A stretch of DNA of 64,000 bases from Vitis vinifera (lineage: Eukaryota > Streptophyta > Magnoliopsida > Vitales > Vitaceae). Made by a program: the position numbers and the translations under genes. Where the stretch lies: assembly GCF_030704535.1 (NCBI RefSeq), contig NC_081812.1:17431501-17495500 (forward strand). Reading direction: 5' to 3'. Shown here piece after piece: positions 39,357 to 50,632 of this stretch. Numbering within the stretch: the first letter of the stretch is position 1; every line of letters starts with the position of its first letter. The notes under the pieces were generated by a model. It was not told the DNA's origin. It saw nothing but the letters and a program-made list of their open reading frames with translations, and ran no database searches.

Positions 39357-39464
39357 GTGTTTGAACGGGCGGTTGAGGTGTAATCAAGGACGAAAATGTG
39401 GGATAAAATCCGCGAAATATCACACCTAAAACCAAAAAAGTGATCGGAAAATTGATCAATTGAT

Positions 39465-39728
39465 ATTTCGGGAAAATCGACGATAAAGAGGAAAAATCGA
39501 TATTGATTATGTCGGTACCTGATCGTTCTTGGTGACAGGCGACAACTACTTTATTTCGGGAAAATTGACGATAAAGAGGAAAAATCGATATTGATTATGT
39601 CGGTAGCTGATCGTTCTTGGTGACAGGCGACAACTACTTTATTTCGGGAAAATTGACGATAAAGAGGAAAAATCGATATTGATTATGTCGGTAGCTAATC
39701 GTTCTTGGTGATAGGCGACGACTACTTT
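39465..39728 (+). repeat. 88 bp tandem repeat, three copies
   Basis: Copies start at ATTTCGGG at 39465, 39553 and 39641 (period 88) and run through GACGATAAAGAGGAAAAATC, TTGATTATGTCGGTA, GATCGTTCTTGGTGA and CAGGCGACAACTACTTT. Only a few substitutions separate them. Confidence 0.95.
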
Positions 39729-39744
39729 TTTGGTTTGCTTTTTA

Positions 39745-39905
39745 AGCGTATGATAGACTATTTTTTATGTTTATAGCAGACTAATTTTTAGGCTTGTGAC
39801 ATACTATTTTTTAATATTGTGACAAACTAATTTGTAGGCTTGTGACAGACTAAATTTTGGCTTGTGACAAACTACTTTTTGGCTTGTGACAGGCTACTTT
39901 TTTGG
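39745..39905 (+). repeat. Array of diverged TTGTGACA-GACTA-TTTTT units
   Basis: At least six short diverged units of about 25-35 bp have the form GCTTGTGACAGACTACTTTTTGG. The end of the adjacent 88 bp monomer (GGTGACAGGCGACAACTACTTT) is a variant of the same unit. Confidence 0.7.
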
Positions 39906-42044
39906 CTCATCCAATGGCCAAAAATATGCTCATATATATTAAAGTGGTTGAATGGTCAAAATGGTTTATTAAAGGGCTTAAATTAATTCTGACCTTGATC
40001 TAATGACCAAAATCACAACCACTTTTTTAAAGTTAATTCCAACTGTTAGTTGTTGCCAAATTCAAGAGCCAAGATTAAGTTTGGTCTTGATCTAACGACT
40101 AGAAATATAGCCGTATTTTTAAACCTAATTCCAATGGCTAGTTGCCAAATCCAAGGGTCAGGATTAAATATGACATTGATCTAATTTAATATCAAAAATC
40201 ATATATACACATATCAATTATTTTCAACAAAACAACTTTAAAATGTTTATTATACTTCTAAATTCATTTATAAGAGTTTGTTTTATATTTCCATGACTTT
40301 TGATCATTTTTTGATCTACAGATATTTTGTGTCAAAATATCCATCGATATATCTCCGATATATTCGCAAAAGCAATATACCGATATATCCGTCACTACTG
40401 ATACTTTTATCATTGGGTGTGCATACTTTTATCATTGGGTGTGATAAGATCACTTACTGTAAATTACTTGCTTGAAAGAAAATTTATAAGTTTAGTCAAA
40501 TCTAGAGTTAAGATAATTTTTTATTTATTTTAATAAAATGTATTATGTTTCAAGGAATAATTATTCTCAAATAAATATTTATCATTATAAAAGTAGTGTT
40601 TAAATTATTTAATAAATTTCAAATATTTGATAAAATTTTTAAATATATTTTATATAAAACTTTTAAGGATGGTTTCATATAATTTAGAGTAGGTTTAAAG
40701 TCCAATGTTTTTAAAAACCACTTGCCTATAGGGTGTTCTGATTTTTTTTTTCTTTTTTTTTTAATAAAAAAGGAGAAAAATTAAGTGTTTGGCCATATTT
40801 AATAAACATTTTTAAAAATTTTAAAAATTATTTGTGGAGTTGAAAAATTACTTATAGTATTTTATGAAGAAATACTTAATAAGTGATTTTCCTAAAAATA
40901 TTTTTACTAAAAAAATTATAGATATAAAATAAAAAATAATTAATTATTTTTATTAAAATAGTTAATCATAACTATTATTATTATTATTATTTTGTTATCT
41001 AATAAACAAACACACGTTATTATTTGTTATGTTGGTGAGTATATAAAACACTGACATATTTGGCCAAATATTTTGATGCACATTTAAAAAGGAAAATATA
41101 GTGAAAAGTAGTTTATTTATATATTTTTAGATCATTTATACAATAAATTTTAAAAATAATAAAAGAATTAATCTTTTATTATATATATATATTGATTTGA
41201 TTTTTTGCAAGAACAAAACAAATAAATTCTTTTCAAATTTATTTTCCTTTTTTGAAAATAGATAACTATTTTGGAAAATCAAAACAAAAATCCAACCTTT
41301 AAAAAATATTTTTCCCTAATTTTAATTTGGACTATAGTTATAATGTAAAAATAAATAAATATAAATGTTGTAAAATAAAATAAATTCATGCATAACCATA
41401 AAATATATAGAAATTATTTTCTTATAATTTTTATCAAATAATTAAAATCTAATATAGATATAGCAAAAAAAAAAAAAATTCATTATTAGGCTATTAGCTA
41501 GCATGTGTTGCATGTGGAACAAGCCTGGGATATATAAAGGGGTGAGTTATCAAAAATCCTACCTTTCGTTTTCATCAATTAGGTGCGGATAATTGACCGT
41601 CTTCCATAATTTCATGTGTTGTACTTATTTTGCATTCGCATTTCATATGTTGGGTCTCAGTTACACCTTTTTTCCTCCCTCTTTTTCCATTTCTGGATGG
41701 CCGGGCCATGGGCCCCAATTAAGGCCCAGCCCATAGGCCCGCCACTTAAAAAAAAAAAAATATATATATATATATATATAAAAATATTCAAGAAATAGAA
41801 AATACTACATTAATAAAAATATCCATTGCTAACTATTTTATTCATTGAATATATACATTACATTTAAAAATATGAGAAAAGTTTACATCACTACAAAATA
41901 AATACATCCCAACTAGGTTGACACCTACTTATTTGTCAATCATTTGTACTTTTCAACCACAAAAATAAAAATAAAAATATGACGTACATTTAGTAAAATA
42001 TTTTAATCATTATCTCTTGGCGGTGATGGCGAACTATAGCAAAT

Positions 42045-44006
42045 CTATGAAGATCTTGATGATTTTAGTTTTTCCATATCGACAAGCATATTTTCTTCTT
42101 GAATATAATCAAATATCCTTTTATCTGCTATTGCCCAGTCTTTCACACATATATTTGCTTCAATAGAATCCGGCGCTACGCTGCATCGTTTATCACTAAC
42201 TACTCTTCCACCTGCACTAAAAGCAGCTTCTGATGCAACTGTACTCACATGAACTGTTAGTACATCACGAACAATGATAGAAAGTACAGGATATTTATGT
42301 TGTTGTGATTTCCACCATATTAAAATATCAAAATCTTCATCATCTTCAAATGAAATTAAATTAATATTAAGATATCTATCTAAATCAATTGCGTTGTTTG
42401 GAGAACTATTTGTTATCTTCTTTCGACTTTTTAACATTTCTAGAGCTCCTTTATAAAAAGATGAAGAACTTGTAGATGTAGGTGGTAATTTAATAGAACT
42501 AATATCATCACTATATTTTTCTTTATAATAGTTATATAAATTATATAATAATGAATTTATTTCATTTTTAATTTCTTCAATTTTTATTTGGTCATTAAAA
42601 TAAATAATTGTTAACCATTCATCCAAAACTTCAAATTTCAATCTAGGGTCCACAATTAATCCAAGATAAAAAATTAAAGGTATTTCTCCCCAATATTTTC
42701 TAAATTTTTCTATCATTGCAAATATTGCATCATTAAATATATCCAAATTTAAATATTTTTGAAGTACAATAAAATATTAGTTATTTGCATGACAACTCGG
42801 TTTGAAGATGGATAATATACACCACAAAATTTTTTTGTTGAAGTATCAAATACTTCAAAAAGATCTCTTAAAAGATCTGCAATATGCCAATCATAATCAT
42901 TTAATACATCAATATCTGCTTCACAATCATTGTTAATTAATTGTATTTCATATAGTTCTACTATTTTTCTATATTTTATAATAGTTTGTAAAAGTTTATA
43001 AGTAGAATTTCATCTAGTGGGCATATCCAAATTTATATTTTTTTTTTTTCATATTTAACATTTTACAACAATAAAAAAATAATTCATGTTTTGCTTGAGA
43101 ACTATTAAGACCTGCAGCAATGCCTCTAATTTTTTTATAATATATCATCAACGTGTTTTAATCCATCTTTTACAATTAAATTTAAAATATGTGCACAACA
43201 ACGCACATAAAATATTTTATATTGATCTTCTTTTATTTGCCAATATCGTTTTAATCTAGATACTGTTACATCATTATTAGAAGCATTATCTAATATTATT
43301 GTAAATATTTTATCACGAATGCCAAAATCTATAATTTCATCATTTATTAAAGATGCTATATTTTTACCATTACGTGGAGCATTTATTATTTTAAACGAAA
43401 TAATTCTTTTATTTAATTTCCATTCATTATCAATATAATGAGCAGTTATACATAAAAAAACACTGTGAGTTAAAGATGTCCAAATATCAGATGTTAAACA
43501 AATTCTTCCTTCAAAATTTGCAAAAAAAAATTTTAATTTTCTTTTTATGTTTCAAATTTTTTTATAAGAATTCTTTTAATTCTATTTCCAGAGCAACCTT
43601 GAAACTGAGTATTAACAGCTCGTTGCATTATTCCTGTAAAATCATGAGTTTCCATGAAATTGAAAGGTTGTTCTGCTCTTATTATATAACCAATTATTTA
43701 TTCACGACAATAAGATTCATCATAAGAAAATGTTTTTAAATTTCCACTTTCATCTTTACCTAATTGCATATAATTTCTAATATCTACATTATTTTTAGTT
43801 TTACAATTTTCATGATGCCTTTTTAAATGACTTGTACCTGCATTTGAGCCACCACTAAGAAGTTTGTTACAAATTTTACATTTTGCTTTTATTTCTTTTT
43901 TATTATTTTCTAAATTTATTTCTATTCTATCAAAAAAATTCCATATATTTGAAGTAAATTTTTTGCTATCACATGCATTAGATGAAGAACAAGAACCACT
44001 TGCCAT
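42045..44006 (-). pseudogene. hAT transposase pseudogene (BED zinc finger plus C-terminal dimerisation domain)
   Basis: Read on the minus strand. The N-terminal part (44006-43698) is a BED-type zinc finger: CKIC, then HLKRHHENC. The middle (about 43697-42750) still shows transposase-like peptide (DIWTSLTHSVFLCITAHYID, LDNASNND, CCAHILNLIVKDGLKHVDD) but is split among frames by several stops and frameshifts. The C-terminal part is open for 233 codons (42746-42045) and contains the hAT dimerisation block VSTVASEAAFSAGGRVVSDK. hAT transposases cut and paste DNA; with these breaks this copy cannot make the full protein. It belongs to the zinc finger BED / RICESLEEPER-like group. Confidence 0.9.
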
Positions 44007-44482
44007 AATTATAATTATTAATAAAATATTATGCTAAAAATAATAAATGTAAAATTAAAATGTAACAAATAAATAAAAGTAAAGGTGAAGTATGTTACTA
44101 AATTGGAGAATCGAAACATAAATTCCTTCAAATTTGAACTCTTTGAACCACCAATGCTTGTTTTTCACCACCAATAATATTGAATAATTTGAGACAAAAT
44201 GCAATAATCGGAAATATGGTGGAATGGGAAAGAGAAGAGTTGAGAGAATAGAAAAAAATTGAGGGTATTTAATACTTATAGGGATTTAAATATTAGGATT
44301 TAATTATTATTTTTATTTAAATTTCAAGACAGTTCAACGGTCATAATATTGAATTATGAGTGGCAGACATATTCAACGGTCATGTGACCGTTGAACAACC
44401 AACTCACTTTTATTTTTTTTCAAAAATCATACAACATTTCTAATATATATATAACTAATGCAAAATAGTTACACAAAATAGG

Positions 44483-44550
44483 GCTAACTCAGTTGGTGGT
44501 TAGCTTCCTTATGGATCCATAAGGGAAGGGGTTCAAATCCTCTTCTCTTC
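44483..44550 (+). other. tRNA-like A-box/B-box segment inside the hAT 3' flank
   Basis: TAACTCAGTTGG (A-box-like) is followed about 45 bp later by GGTTCAAATCC (perfect B-box), whose flanks AGGGG/CCTCT form a T-stem. Between them is the palindrome CCTTATGGATCCATAAGG. The acceptor stem does not pair, so this is not a working tRNA gene; it may be a SINE head or tRNA-derived fragment. Confidence 0.45.
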
Positions 44551-44737
44551 AAAACTGAAAACTATTTTAATTTTTACCCAAACCCGCCCAGCCGGCCCAG
44601 CTTGAGGGCCCACAGCTGGGCCATGGGCCTTACTCCTCTGGGCCGGGCGACCCAGCCCGTTGGAGACCCTTAGGGTATTGTGGTAGAATGGCCCAAAATC
44701 AAGTATGACTAGTATAAAATGGCCTGGCATCCCTAAA

Positions 44738-45897
44738 TAGTAGTTGAAAACAATGCAGGGAGAAGAAATTGGTAGAGATGGTAGATATGCACAGCACGTA
44801 CCTAATTAGAATGCGACTTACCTGTTATGTTATTTTGGTTTCTCAACCATAAGGCTGATGCAAAGCGCAAACATCCAAAAATAGCCCTGCAAATCCGGAT
44901 AGAAGTTCATTACCAATAACTGATGCAGAAACCATGGAGATGTGGTTGGTTTATTGGCCTTTGGAATTTGGATGGACTGATAAGTAAAAACAACCCAACT
45001 GACAATATCCTCGATAGTAAACAAAAGGAATGCAATAATGTTGATAGAGGACTGCAATAATTTCTGTATGGAATGCAAAAGCGGGTAGGTCCTCTGTCCT
45101 CTTGCAGCAGAGATTGGCTTTGCCCCACATCCTATTGGATATGAGTGATGATCTTGTCAATTCATAACATTAAAGAAGAAAAAGGAAGGGAAGAAAGCAT
45201 GAGAACCAGAGAAGCAAAGGTGAAAGCTGAACATGACCCAAGATATTGAGAGCTATTTCAGGAGCCTAGGGTTCCCCCACGACCCCTTACGACCCCTTGA
45301 TGATTCAAACCTTTGAGAGGGGGACATCGTCAGAGATTCCGTGACCTGCATGAAGTGCCAAACAGAACTTACAACCTGACTAATGCAGATCCCCAAATTA
45401 TTCCAGCAATCACAGGCCCCAGTGGTTACAGTTGGTCCTCATGGAGCTTACACCTTTTGATCAGACACTATGCAGCAGAGACTATTAATCCATCTATAAT
45501 TATCATACCATAGACAGGAATAAGTTCCCTGACAACCACAATATGGCAAGGAACAGCACGAGGTTATTCCATTTGGGAAAGCAGGAAAAGATATCAGAAA
45601 ATAGAGAGATTCCATTCAGGGAGCCAAGAAATAATAAGAGAGTAATATATTTAGTGTTTCGGATAAATTTCACATGCAGGCCACAGGCCACATACAGAAG
45701 CATTCTGTAATGATAAAAACAAGAATGAGAAAGAGTACTCACAAAGTTAATGAACTGCAGGGAAGATTCAGACTCCACTCAAGTTGGTATGAGTTTCTTA
45801 ACTGGGTACTGGCTTCAACTGTGAGGTATCCACTTGCTTAAGGGTGATTCAGACTTCAAACAAGTCAGACAAGTCAAGAGGGTCATGAGTGTTACAG
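44738..45897. other. Spacer between hAT element and methyltransferase 3' end
   Basis: No supported gene. The right half should include the methyltransferase 3' UTR. Short frames on the minus strand at 44830-45160 overlap each other in three phases and have no motif. Confidence 0.5.
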
Positions 45898-48800
45898 CTA
45901 AGTGCTGGCATCACTGGTTAATTCTTCCATTGCTGTTCTTGCAGTTGCTTCTCTAGGTGTGATGCAAAAAACACGGGAACCCATGTGCTTTACTTCAAGA
46001 CCAGCATTCTTGCAACCAGTAAAGAAGAGTGACTCATCCTCCTTTCCAATTCTGCGTCTCCAACTCATTAAAAATGCTGGCTGGGGCAGCCCCTCATATG
46101 TTTCTGTGGCAAAAGAAATATATAAATCAGCAAAGATGATAAGCTCCTGTCTTCTAACATAAAATTATAGAAGCAGCTTGCATTTTACCATTTTTGTGTT
46201 CATTCTCCATGATTGAAATTGCTGAGTCATCTTTTGGTTTGTAAAATTTGAGGAGAAAGGAAAGAGTCTTTATCAAGTTTGGGTACTGTTTCACATCTAC
46301 AAGCAGCAAAACAGATAAACATGTTAAAACTTTTTCCCTTTTTTTTTTCTTTTTTCAGTGCAATTTTTTTGGTGAGGAAATGGAAGTCAGAGGAACTTGC
46401 AAGCTAAGTTTTGGTGAGAAAGAAAGGAAGCAGCTGTCTTGATTTTGCCTTCTTAAGAGAAAAAGCAACTCAGCATGAGAAGACCCTATCTGTGCTTGTT
46501 CAATCAATAAAAAATCAAGCTGAGTTTTGCCATCGCTGCTTCCAAACCTTCTCTTCATTATGCCATTGACAATCTTAAATTCCAAATCCAGAATATGAAT
46601 TTATAGTCACTGGCAGTTATCTCAATCACACCATTATGGATTCAAGTCACATTTTTCCCTGACCAATGAAGTACACTTCTGTATTTGTAAAAGTTGATAT
46701 TGAGAATCAGGTGTTTACACAATAAGATATCACTTGCAATAATCAGGTCCCAATCTGGGTCAGCAATTGGAAAGTTGTCTCCCCATGAATCTGAAAATAT
46801 AAGCATGTTGCTGATATTAGAATCCTAAAAATAATAATAATAATAATATCAAGTGAAAAACAAGCAAAAAAACAAAAAAAAAAACAAAAAAAGTGAAAAG
46901 ACTGAGTAATTTGCTTTGGCAACTTAAGCCAAAACATTAACCAAAGTATAAGAAATAGAGTCATTTGAGAAATCTGACATAACATTTGCGATTTGGAACT
47001 CCTCTTATAATGTAAAAGAACTTGTGCTTTGGCAACTTAAGCCAAAACATTAACCAAAGTATAAGAAATAGAGTCATTTGAGAAATCTGACATAACATTT
47101 GCCATTTGGAACTCCTCTTACAATGTAAAAGAACTTGTGAATGCTTTCTGATAAAGAAAAAAAGTGGCATGGCTGAAAATGTCTGATTCCAACGGCACAT
47201 GCAATGATTGCTTGGATCTTTTCTCCTGGGCAATTAACAAGACAAGAATCACATAAAGGGAGGAAAAGAGAACTCACGCTTTATATGAGGAAGGATAGGT
47301 GTAATTCCATTCACCCGGCAGTTATAAGCTATATTCTCTTCAATTTCCTGGTCATTATAGTCTGAAGTTGTGATGTCAAGTTGAAATGATTTTCTTAGAA
47401 AAATGGCTAAAGCTCCAGTGCCACTGCCAATCAATTGGAGAACAAACAATCAGCAAAACAAATTTGGCATAAACCTTGAATTAGCCTTCAACTTTTCTAC
47501 CATTATACAGACCAATTTGAAACTCTGAACTGGGAAAGAAAAAAATCCGAGGCTTTACAATATTCTATCACCAATCATTAAAAAGAAAAAAGAAAAAAAA
47601 TACAGAATGAAGTGTTTTGAGGACTAAGAAGGGTAAACAACAATAACTTTGGGCCATTATTTCTAGAAAAATACTTGAGTTTAGCACCTCAAGGAACGAG
47701 CTCCAGTTCGGACATCAGGTCTCCAGAAAAGACTTTTTAAAAGGGTGCATTGGGGTGACTGTAGCAGGTAATTTTTTCTTTCTCTTAGAGGTGGTGAGCT
47801 AAATCTGATTTAACTGAGATGGAGATCTGCCTTCTGGATGAGCTGTCACAAGTCTCAACTTTCCTTGTTTTCAGAGCTCCTTAAATAAGCTTTAAAATAG
47901 GTTACTCCTACACAAAGCAAATACCATGAGAAGGAAGTCTTGACTGCTCTAAAGGCCATTAAATCCCTGGCTGTTTAGAGGGATGGATACAAGTGCCCTG
48001 GATGGACCCAATTTTCTTTATCATGGACTAAGTTAAAAAATCAAGTAAAAGTCATCCCTCAAAATTATGAAATGTTCATGAGGCATATATCTCACACATT
48101 GTGTCACCTTATGTCTTAGATATGCGTTTCATAAAAATCAAACATAAAGGGCCCTCATCAAAATGTAAGACTCAGGCACAAATTTTTATATTCATTCCCA
48201 AATGTTGCAATATTTTATTTAAACAGCAAAATAGAGTTATAAAAAATACTTTAAAAACTTTATTTTGTATTGACTAGGGATAGGTACAGTTGCAAGAGGG
48301 CAATTGAAGTTCTCGTAGCAATGGTAAAAGAAGGAAACAATGGGATGCGAACAGGAATCATGAATAAGATCATATAAGGAGAAAACGTGAATCCATACTC
48401 CAGCAATTTTGGAGAAATAATTGTGCTAATAAAATAACCTACAGCTTTAACATACAACCAACAAAACATGCCTGCCCAATTCAAAGCTGCGCCGTCCTTC
48501 TATCCAGGACCGATGCTGAACTAACCATTCTGCAAATGCAAATGTCCCTGGCCAGAGTAAATTAGCATTTAGCTGGTGAAAAGAAAATTCTCGGATCAGC
48601 AATTCCTGCAGTGGGAGCCAAAAGACAGATGTAAAGAAAGCCATTTTATGCTAAAATCTACAAATGAGTATTGAAGAACCAGAACAAGCATTTTGCTAAA
48701 ATATAAAAACAGAAACAATTATAACAATCTCATCAACTGCATCACTTTCTTTATCACAAGGAATCTACTAGCACTGCTATCCAAGACCAAGGAAAATCAC

Positions 48801-49784
48801 AGATTCATGACCCCTCATGACAAGATTCTAACTCCAGACCTGTTCCTGTGCAGAAGTGCCTACCACCTGAGAAAAACACCACCCTTCTACTAGACAATCA
48901 CAATTTGTTTGTATAGAACAACAGTTGCTCAAAGCTATGCTTCACAAACCCCCCTACTCGCTAATGGCAATTAATCACTATGAAGCTCTTTTTCCTTCCC
49001 ATCCTCCAATTGTCTGGTTCATTGACAATGCATAGGTCTGTTTCACTTCTCCAGTATCAAAAGATAGCACAAGGCAGCTTCAACCCGTCTTATAAGGTCT
49101 CCTACTCAACTCAGTCCATCTGTCTTAATTGGCTTTACATTAAGTGAATTGGAATCATCTCCAAGACCTCAATCCTTGATCATAAAATCCAAGGTGCCAA
49201 CCCTTTAGAACAATTTGCATGATTTAAATCCTAGCCGATCCCTTCTATACCAATTTTAAAATCTACTGACACTAATCTTGTAAACATAAACTCTGATACT
49301 GTATATTGTGTATCACCTCTCCCTCCACTAGAAAAATCTGGTTGGCATGAATCAACCAAATCATAATAGCTAAAGTGGTAAAAAATGAACATAAATTTTC
49401 GTCATTGTTCCTAAATTGCACAAATTTTTCCCACTTCTTTTCACATAAAACCAGAATTACTGGAAGTAAACGATCTCAAACCGAAAATTAATTATTGTGT
49501 TACCATTATCTCTCTCTGGTGACAAGGACAGTGGAAGACCAGTAAACAAATACAAGAAGAAGGAAGTTACCGTTCCAGGAAAATCGTGCTTTCTTTCGAC
49601 GTAGCTCTGCTGGGTCCCCATCTTTTCGCCATCTGCAAACACAATATACTCATTATTACATATTGGCCAATGGAATCAATCATCAAGTAATGAATCAAGA
49701 AGAGAAAAGAGAGAACATAGTACCAGAATCGCAGCCCTCATCGTCTGCAAAAAGCGAAGAAGGGGAGAAGAGCGCAATATCCAT
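45898..49784 (-). CDS. METTL21-like S-adenosylmethionine-dependent protein methyltransferase, 7 exons, 262 aa
   Basis: Exons: 49724-49784, 49571-49632, 48472-48605, 47278-47423, 46719-46790, 46189-46296, 45898-46103. Start MDIALFSPSSLFADDEG; then YVERKHDFPG and LLIREFSFHQLNANLLWPG, typical of the methyltransferase-16 / METTL21 family. SAM motif I is ELGSGTGALAIFL (83-95, split by an intron in Ser86), followed by the acidic post-I motif TTSDYND (104-110), and DWDLIIASDILLY. The C-terminus has FLMSWRRRIGKEDE and FFTGC. Members methylate lysines of chaperones or translation factors; the substrate here is unknown. It corresponds by synteny to Arabidopsis At5g01470. Intron 3 uses a GC donor (CAG|GCATGT). 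An in-frame ATG at 49886 lies upstream of the TATA box, so the 49784 start is preferred. Confidence 0.88.
46913..47138 (+). repeat. 113 bp tandem duplication in methyltransferase intron 4
   Basis: GCTTTGGCAACTTAAGCC...AAGAACTTGTG occurs at 46913-47025 and 47026-47138. I see two differences (TTGCG/TTGCC and TTATAATG/TTACAATG), so the duplication is recent. It lies wholly inside the intron. Confidence 0.95.
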
Positions 49785-49811
49785 GTCTCTCCTCGTCAGA
49801 ATTTTTGTTAT

Positions 49812-49825
49812 AAACCCTAAACCCT
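49812..49825 (+). promoter_or_regulatory. Telo-box pair AAACCCTAAACCCT in methyltransferase 5' leader
   Basis: Two CCCTAAA-type units in tandem. Telo-boxes are common near transcription starts of plant housekeeping and translation genes. It lies between the TATA box and the start codon of the methyltransferase. Confidence 0.6.
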
Positions 49826-49867
49826 GCAAAACCAAGCCACAGACCTCACGTAACGCACGTGCTATGC

Positions 49868-49874
49868 TTTTATA
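49868..49874 (-). promoter_or_regulatory. TATA box of the methyltransferase gene
   Basis: TATAAAA on the minus strand, about 85-90 bp upstream of the ATG at 49784. This places the transcription start near 49840, downstream of the alternative ATG at 49886, and so decides the start codon. Confidence 0.55.
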
Positions 49875-50632
49875 AACGCTTCCCATTTTTAAAGGAGATG
49901 GGTCATGGGCCTACCAGGCCCAACCTCTTAATGGTCTTGCCGCATTGGTCCGAATTAATAAAACCAGCGTTGAACCGTTTTCAAACGAGGGGATTGCTTG
50001 CAGGTTTCGTAAATTAATTATGATTAAAAAAATAATGCATCCACTTAGGCTAAAAAATGTTATAAATAAAAAAATTATTGTATGAAAAATATATAAAAAT
50101 TAAATATAATTAAAATTATTTAAATTAAATAAAATGAGTTTAAAGTAATATATAAAAATAATTTATTAATAATTCTCCTTTCTTTTATTATTTCTCGGGA
50201 AACATAGCCTGTTTGTTTGGCATTACGATACTACCTAAGTTCAACCAGAAGGTCTCAAGTGGGCCCAATCCAATCACAAATAAGGGGGTCGTTTGATTCC
50301 GTTCTCTACGGGCTGATCATGGGCTCCTGGTGGGATGATGTGATGGGCTTAGTTGAACGGCTGATGAAGAAGGACGGGTGTTGTCAGCTACAGACGATTA
50401 TTACAAATATACAATCCAATTCCAAGTTTCCAACGTGATAAGGATTAAGGAGGGCTACCGCCGGACACAGGTGATGGCGCCTTGGTCAGATCGAGGGGAG
50501 AAGCGCCTGGCCTGACAGCAGTAAAATCAACCAAATTGCCCTGCGTTTCCTCCTCATAGATTCTCACGCCCCCACTTACGTCTAGGTACGGAGCAGTAAC
50601 TCAGAGCGGAAACAAAAGCGGAGGAGAGAGAG

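Larger units (their letters stand above)
29690..41689. other. 12 kb AT-rich intergenic spacer
   Basis: No gene is supported on either strand; the longest frames are below 100 codons and have no motifs. Content seen: very AT-rich DNA at 30700-33700 and 37850-39150; a 28 bp duplication at 33740-33795; (TA)n near 34870; a GC-richer part at 36340-37500 with no coding signal; 62 bp repeats at 37546-37704; a repeat-dense block at 39226-40400; a TA run near 41759. Decayed transposons are likely but too degraded to name. Confidence 0.5.
41690..44737 (-). mobile_element. Decayed hAT DNA transposon, about 3 kb
   Basis: A broken hAT transposase (42045-44006, minus) is flanked by GC-rich subterminal regions: GGCCGGGCCATGGGCCCC near 41699 on the left, and GGGCCATGGGCC / GGGCCGGGC at 44610-44650 on the right. 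Candidate imperfect terminal inverted repeats are CTGGATGGCCGGGCCAT on the left and TTAGGGATGCCAGGCCAT (minus strand) on the right. I could not identify a convincing 8 bp target-site duplication, so the exact ends are uncertain. Confidence 0.7.
49785..50632. other. Divergent promoter region, methyltransferase / GDSL esterase
   Basis: This region holds the 5' parts of two genes transcribed away from each other. On the methyltransferase side are a telo-box pair and a TATA box. The central part (50000-50170) is AT-rich. No TATA box is obvious close to the GDSL start. Confidence 0.6.

Noticed and set aside
44483-44550. A functional tRNA gene
   Set aside because: A- and B-boxes are present, but the acceptor stem does not pair and the anticodon arm folds as an 18 bp palindrome, not a 5 bp stem with a 7 nt loop.
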